A DNA stretch of 20,738 bases from Stentor coeruleus. Its lineage: Eukaryota; Ciliophora; Heterotrichea; Heterotrichida; Stentoridae. Below the pieces are notes generated by a model. It searched no databases and was not told the origin of the DNA. It saw only the letters and a list, made by a program, of their open reading frames with translations. The position numbers and the translations under genes are program-made. The first letter of the stretch is position 1, and each line of letters begins with the position of its first letter. Of this stretch, positions 17,782 through 20,738 are shown in pieces. The stretch lies in the NCBI GenBank assembly GCA_001970955.1, contig MPUH01001222.1, positions 1 through 20,738 of the forward strand, given 5' to 3'.

Positions 17782-18086
17782 TCGTATCTTTCAGTTTTGC
17801 ATTCGTACATTCTTCAATAACTTATCTTTCATTTTTATCTAATGCTGATTCATGCTTTAATATCTTAAGTATTTGCAATATTTTGCAAAGTTTGATTCTG
17901 ATCTAATTTGTAAAATCAGCCCTGTCACCAAAGTCATACTTGAGTTATAAGTTGAACATATAAGCAGCATTTTTATGTTTCTATTTTCCATGATAGTTAT
18001 GTATAAGCAAATGATAAATCTCAACTTTTTATATCAAACATCATATTTATCTAATACTAATAAACTTATTGAATTAAACTCATGAA

Positions 18087-19811
18087 TTAATTCCCCATAT
18101 GCCCTTTTATTTTTGCTTTAAGATTCTCATATTCTTCAGTATCCCAAGAATTAATCTGAGATTCATTGGATTCTATTGCTTTTATAATTTTTTCATTACT
18201 AGCTCTAAAATCTTCTGTGCTCTTGCAATTATCATGAATATATTTATGAAGCTCTAATATCCCATCAAGTAATTTTAAATACTCAGGTCTTTCTTTGTAA
18301 ACCAATGGCCATTCCAAAGATATACTTTTATTAGGACTAATTTGCATTGTAGCAAGATTATACCCATCATATTCCATAATTTGTTCAGGGTAAATGAGAT
18401 GAAATGCCTGATCATATATGAATAATGATATTATTGGATAAAACTCTTCAGGAGTTTTTGGCTTGTAAAAATTATTATTCAATTCATTATTTCCTTGTGA
18501 ATATAGATTAATGCAAACATTGTAATTATCAGCAATTGTCATGAGATCAATATTATTTAGCATAAGCTGTGCATACTGTTCAAAAAAAGGATAATTTGAT
18601 TCAAGAAAACTATAAAGTAATTCTATTATCTGGTGATTAAGTTTAGTATTCCCTAAAGAAATCAAATAATCAAAATATTTTTCAAACTCTGAGTAATAAG
18701 ATGCATTCATCATATCAGAAAGTTTTTTTTTAAAAACATTACAGACTCCGCTCTTTGGAAACCTAATAATTGTTTCACATAATCCAATAAAAAGATTCCA
18801 GTAATAAGGTTTATTTGGGTTGTCCAAAAAATACCATTTTAAATTCATTTCATTAAAGTTCTCAAAAAATGTTCTTTTTATACATGTTTGAGTTTTTTCA
18901 CTCTCGATATTTTCGACTGCATTATAACTTTGAGATTGATCATGATCTGAAGTAGGTAAAGAAGAAATTTCTGATATATTTGTATTTCTAACTCGGTCAT
19001 TTTTGTGTTCAAAAATATCATTTTGTTCACTATTTTCTTTTAGAGATTTAGATCTAGTAATATTTTCACAAAAGTCACTTTCATCATCTTCTTGAAGATT
19101 GAGTGTATGATTTTTACACTTACTTTCTTCAGTATAGATTAAATCAATTTCTGCACGAATGATTTTATTTTTGATAGTAACAAATACATTTTTACCTTCA
19201 AGTGCCTTGATTTCTTCTAATTTTAGATTGCCTATATTAGATCCTTTAAAGAATACAAATTCTTTATGTATATGAAAAATAGTATTGGTATCATCTTTCA
19301 TCAATATAAAAGTTGTATTTTTATATTTTTCCCCAATTACTTCAAAGGCCTGTAGCTTATATTTATAAAAGCTGCCTTCATCTATAATCCTTACTTCAAA
19401 CAATGAATCATTATTAAAGAAAATAAGTGCTGGCTTATTCATCATATTGGGAAGTTCTTTTAAATTAATAACTTTTCCTTTCTCATATATTTGATTTGAT
19501 AGTGCTTCATATTCTTGAAGATTATCACTTACATTGACAACCTGTTTTTCATTATTAAAACTTTTTAAAGATCCAAAATATACTTCTAGCTTGATATTGG
19601 GATTAATAGCAACTTCTAGGATATGCTTACCTTGAATTTTTATCAACACAGACGCATTTTTAACTATAAGAGAGCTTGGAGCAGGTAAACTTCTAAATTT
19701 GATAGCTTCTTTATTGAATGACTTGGTTAAACCCTCACAAGAGAGCTTTATAAAAACAATATTCCCCTTCACATCATTTATCAGCGCCCTAATTACATGT
19801 GTTTGCTCCAT
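18087..19811 (-). CDS. Uncharacterised 574-aa protein
   Basis: Single-exon gene, ATG at 19811-19809, TAA at the end. I recognise no family. The N-terminal 230 residues are strand-rich with repeated patterns of short basic/hydrophobic strands (VLIKIQGKHILEVAINPN, then NVFVTIKNKIIRAEIDLIY), as in a beta-barrel or beta-sandwich. Residues about 235-310 are acidic, Ser/Asn-rich and probably disordered (EDDESDFCEN, SLPTSDHDQSQS). The C-terminal 260 residues are helix-rich and aromatic (MNLKWYFLDNPNKPYYWN, EFEKYFDYLISLGN), which looks like a helical-repeat or bundle domain. There is no signal peptide or TM segment, so it is probably cytosolic. Amino-acid content and the uninterrupted length support a real gene. 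It is divergent from the small ORF at 19924 across 112 bp. No function is proposed. Confidence 0.8.
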   Translation of the reverse strand: MEQTHVIRALINDVKGNIVFIKLSCEGLTKSFNKEAIKFRSLPAPSSLIVKNASVLIKIQGKHILEVAINPNIKLEVYFGSLKSFNNEKQVVNVSDNLQEYEALSNQIYEKGKVINLKELPNMMNKPALIFFNNDSLFEVRIIDEGSFYKYKLQAFEVIGEKYKNTTFILMKDDTNTIFHIHKEFVFFKGSNIGNLKLEEIKALEGKNVFVTIKNKIIRAEIDLIYTEESKCKNHTLNLQEDDESDFCENITRSKSLKENSEQNDIFEHKNDRVRNTNISEISSLPTSDHDQSQSYNAVENIESEKTQTCIKRTFFENFNEMNLKWYFLDNPNKPYYWNLFIGLCETIIRFPKSGVCNVFKKKLSDMMNASYYSEFEKYFDYLISLGNTKLNHQIIELLYSFLESNYPFFEQYAQLMLNNIDLMTIADNYNVCINLYSQGNNELNNNFYKPKTPEEFYPIISLFIYDQAFHLIYPEQIMEYDGYNLATMQISPNKSISLEWPLVYKERPEYLKLLDGILELHKYIHDNCKSTEDFRASNEKIIKAIESNESQINSWDTEEYENLKAKIKGHMGN

Positions 19812-19923
19812 AATTTTATTATACTTTTAATAACAACTAAAAAATATCTACAATTAAGATTCCTGCATTTCCCTGTATATAATCTTCTTTACCCAATAAA
19901 TTTTATATGATCTAAGAATTCAA
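19812..19923. promoter_or_regulatory. Short divergent intergenic region, possible shared promoter
   Basis: Only 112 bp separate the start of the 574-aa gene (minus) from the ATG of the small ORF at 19924 (plus). If both are transcribed, both promoters must fit here. No recognisable element is visible, so this is inferred from layout only. Confidence 0.35.
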
Positions 19924-20121
19924 ATGGAAGAACTAGCTTGTATCATCGAGTTTCTTGGGGCCAATATTTCTAACTATGATCAAGGCAAAGCAATAGAAGT
20001 TCTTAAGAGTCAGCAATATGAAAAATGCAAAAACCTTCTCAACAATAAAAATAAACTCAAAATTGAAGAAATTAATAAAGACTTTGAAGAAAAAGTCAAA
20101 TTGTTGAGGACACTTAGATAA
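19924..20121 (+). CDS. Small helical protein or 5' part of a decayed gene
   Basis: The frame runs from ATG to TAA for 65 codons. The protein is charged and helical (YDQGKAIEVLKSQQYEKCKN, then KIEEINKDFEEKVKLLRTL), typical of coiled coil. Coding-like sequence continues beyond the stop in another frame (about 20142-20338), so this may be the start of a longer gene broken by indels rather than a complete microprotein. No mini-intron of 15 or 16 nt joins the two parts. No family recognised. Confidence 0.4.
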   Translation: MEELACIIEFLGANISNYDQGKAIEVLKSQQYEKCKNLLNNKNKLKIEEINKDFEEKVKLLRTLR

Positions 20122-20141
20122 AAAATCAGTCATATAAAATT

Positions 20142-20338
20142 TTTAGTTAAGTTCAAGTGATAAATATTATTTGAGACTTATTAATGAAACTATGCATAAA
20201 AGAATTGATTTTATTAAGTGCTTAAAAGAGGAACTTAAAGAAAAATAATGCAATCATTTATTTCAATTCATCACTTATGAGCTTTATCGTATAGAAGAGT
20301 TTGCGAAAAAAGAAAACTATTTTTTATACAGAATTATC
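20142..20338 (+). pseudogene. Coding-like remnant in another frame downstream of the 65-aa ORF
   Basis: In the frame of the ATG at 20192, the sequence reads SSSDKYYLRLINETMHKRID, then FIKCLKEELKEK, a TAA at 20246-20248, then CNHLFQFITYELYRIEEFAK and KENYFLYRII before the next stop. Upstream stops cut it from any start. The helical, charged character continues that of the ORF at 19924. I read it as a decayed or mis-assembled continuation of that gene. Confidence 0.35.
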
Positions 20339-20374
20339 TAAAATATTTATTATGAATTTATGTATAAAATCTTT
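20301..20374 (+). repeat. First copy of a 74-bp duplication around an N (assembly join)
   Basis: These 74 bases recur identically at 20376-20449 with one N at 20375 between them. Confidence 0.9.
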
Positions 20375-20375
20375 N
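20375..20375. other. Single-N assembly gap
   Basis: One ambiguous base between two perfect 74-bp copies. Confidence 0.95.
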
Positions 20376-20449
20376 TTGCGAAAAAAGAAAACTATTTTTT
20401 ATACAGAATTATCTAAAATATTTATTATGAATTTATGTATAAAATCTTT
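20376..20449 (+). repeat. Second copy of the 74-bp duplication
   Basis: Identical to 20301-20374. Probably an unmerged contig overlap rather than a biological repeat. Confidence 0.9.
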
Positions 20450-20669
20450 GTATATAAATCAAAAGATATAACATGAGAAAAATACGGGGATATCATTGTT
20501 TGAATAAAACTAAATAAACAACTTCATGGTGTTTTTTAAGTAAAGTGCTGTTTAGTAATAGTATAAAATTAACTATTTATGTGCCTTACTGAAAAAATAA
20601 GTGTATATATTATAAGATAATAATAGGAAAATCATTTTTATCTTTGAAGAGAACTTGTAGTTGTATAAT

Positions 20670-20738
20670 ATGCAACAAGCGTTTAATCGTAATTTTAGCC
20701 AAAATAAAAAATGCAGAATTTGTGGAACTGTAATGTTA
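20670..20738 (+). CDS. 5' end of a gene running off the window, CxxC motif
   Basis: An ATG at 20670 opens 23 codons to the window end with no stop. The peptide reads MQQAFNRNFSQNKKCRICGT and then VML. KCRICGT is a classic zinc-knuckle half-site (RING, B-box, PHD and TRAF-type domains start this way), preceded by a short Gln/Asn-rich basic N-terminus. The rest of the domain is outside the window, so the family cannot be decided. Confidence 0.5.
   Translation, partial: MQQAFNRNFSQNKKCRICGTVML

Larger units (their letters stand above)
16968..18086. other. AT-rich intergenic region containing an assembly join
   Basis: It lies between the 5' end of DRC2 and the 3' end of the next minus-strand gene, and should contain the DRC2 promoter. 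No motif is recognisable. A 44-codon minus-strand frame at 17991-17857 has an ATG but no family resemblance. The stretch 17560-17700 is slightly less AT-rich, but no RNA gene could be folded from it by eye. Confidence 0.45.

Noticed and set aside
17857-17991. 44-codon minus-strand frame with an ATG
   Set aside because: Too short, no motif, and no link to the neighbouring gene.
1-20738. CRISPR array, operon, phage or defence system
   Set aside because: Spliceosomal mini-introns, eukaryotic gene families and mixed strands make this a eukaryotic locus. No regularly spaced repeats or functionally linked cluster was seen.

Overview
The window looks like macronuclear (expressed-genome) DNA of a heterotrich ciliate, most likely Stentor or a close relative. 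Three things point there. It is very AT-rich with compact genes. Reading frames of recognisable proteins are broken only by tiny 15-16 nt introns (GTAA...AG). TAA and TAG end genes exactly where homologues end, Trp is TGG, and no stop needs to be read as sense, so the standard genetic code fits, unlike most ciliates. The species is an inference; no rRNA or marker gene is present.

Layout, left to right. 1-1620 is a graveyard: a decayed calcium-dependent protein kinase (CDPK) copy on the minus strand, then a 5'-truncated non-LTR retrotransposon tail flanked by a 16-20 bp target-site duplication. 1860-4146 holds an MFS transporter with two mini-introns and a four-TM membrane protein. 4265-6313 is mostly empty. 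6314-8132 holds a DNAJC21/Jjj1-type J-protein and, 25 bp downstream, a 72-aa Kish/TMEM167 gene whose start codon is cut off from the rest by a 15-nt intron. 8687-9064 (minus) is a small secreted protein. 10218-12464 is a voltage-gated K+ channel with a cyclic-nucleotide-binding fold. 13397-14656 is a multi-KH RNA-binding protein. A decayed centrin/EF-hand copy lies at about 15072-15260. 15441-16967 (minus) is the axonemal nexin-dynein regulatory complex subunit DRC2/CCDC65. 18087-19811 (minus) is an unrecognised 574-aa protein, divergent from a small ORF at 19924. A new gene starts at 20670 and runs off the window.

The intact genes are a mixed housekeeping and ciliary set (ribosome maturation, secretory pathway, axoneme, membrane excitability, RNA binding) with no operon-like logic and no defence or biosynthetic cluster. 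The most interesting material is between genes: several decayed gene copies, one well-delimited LINE insertion, and three single-N assembly joins that create false tandem duplications (4152-4264, 17711-17781, 20301-20449). I found no rRNA, tRNA, CRISPR array or novel multi-gene system.
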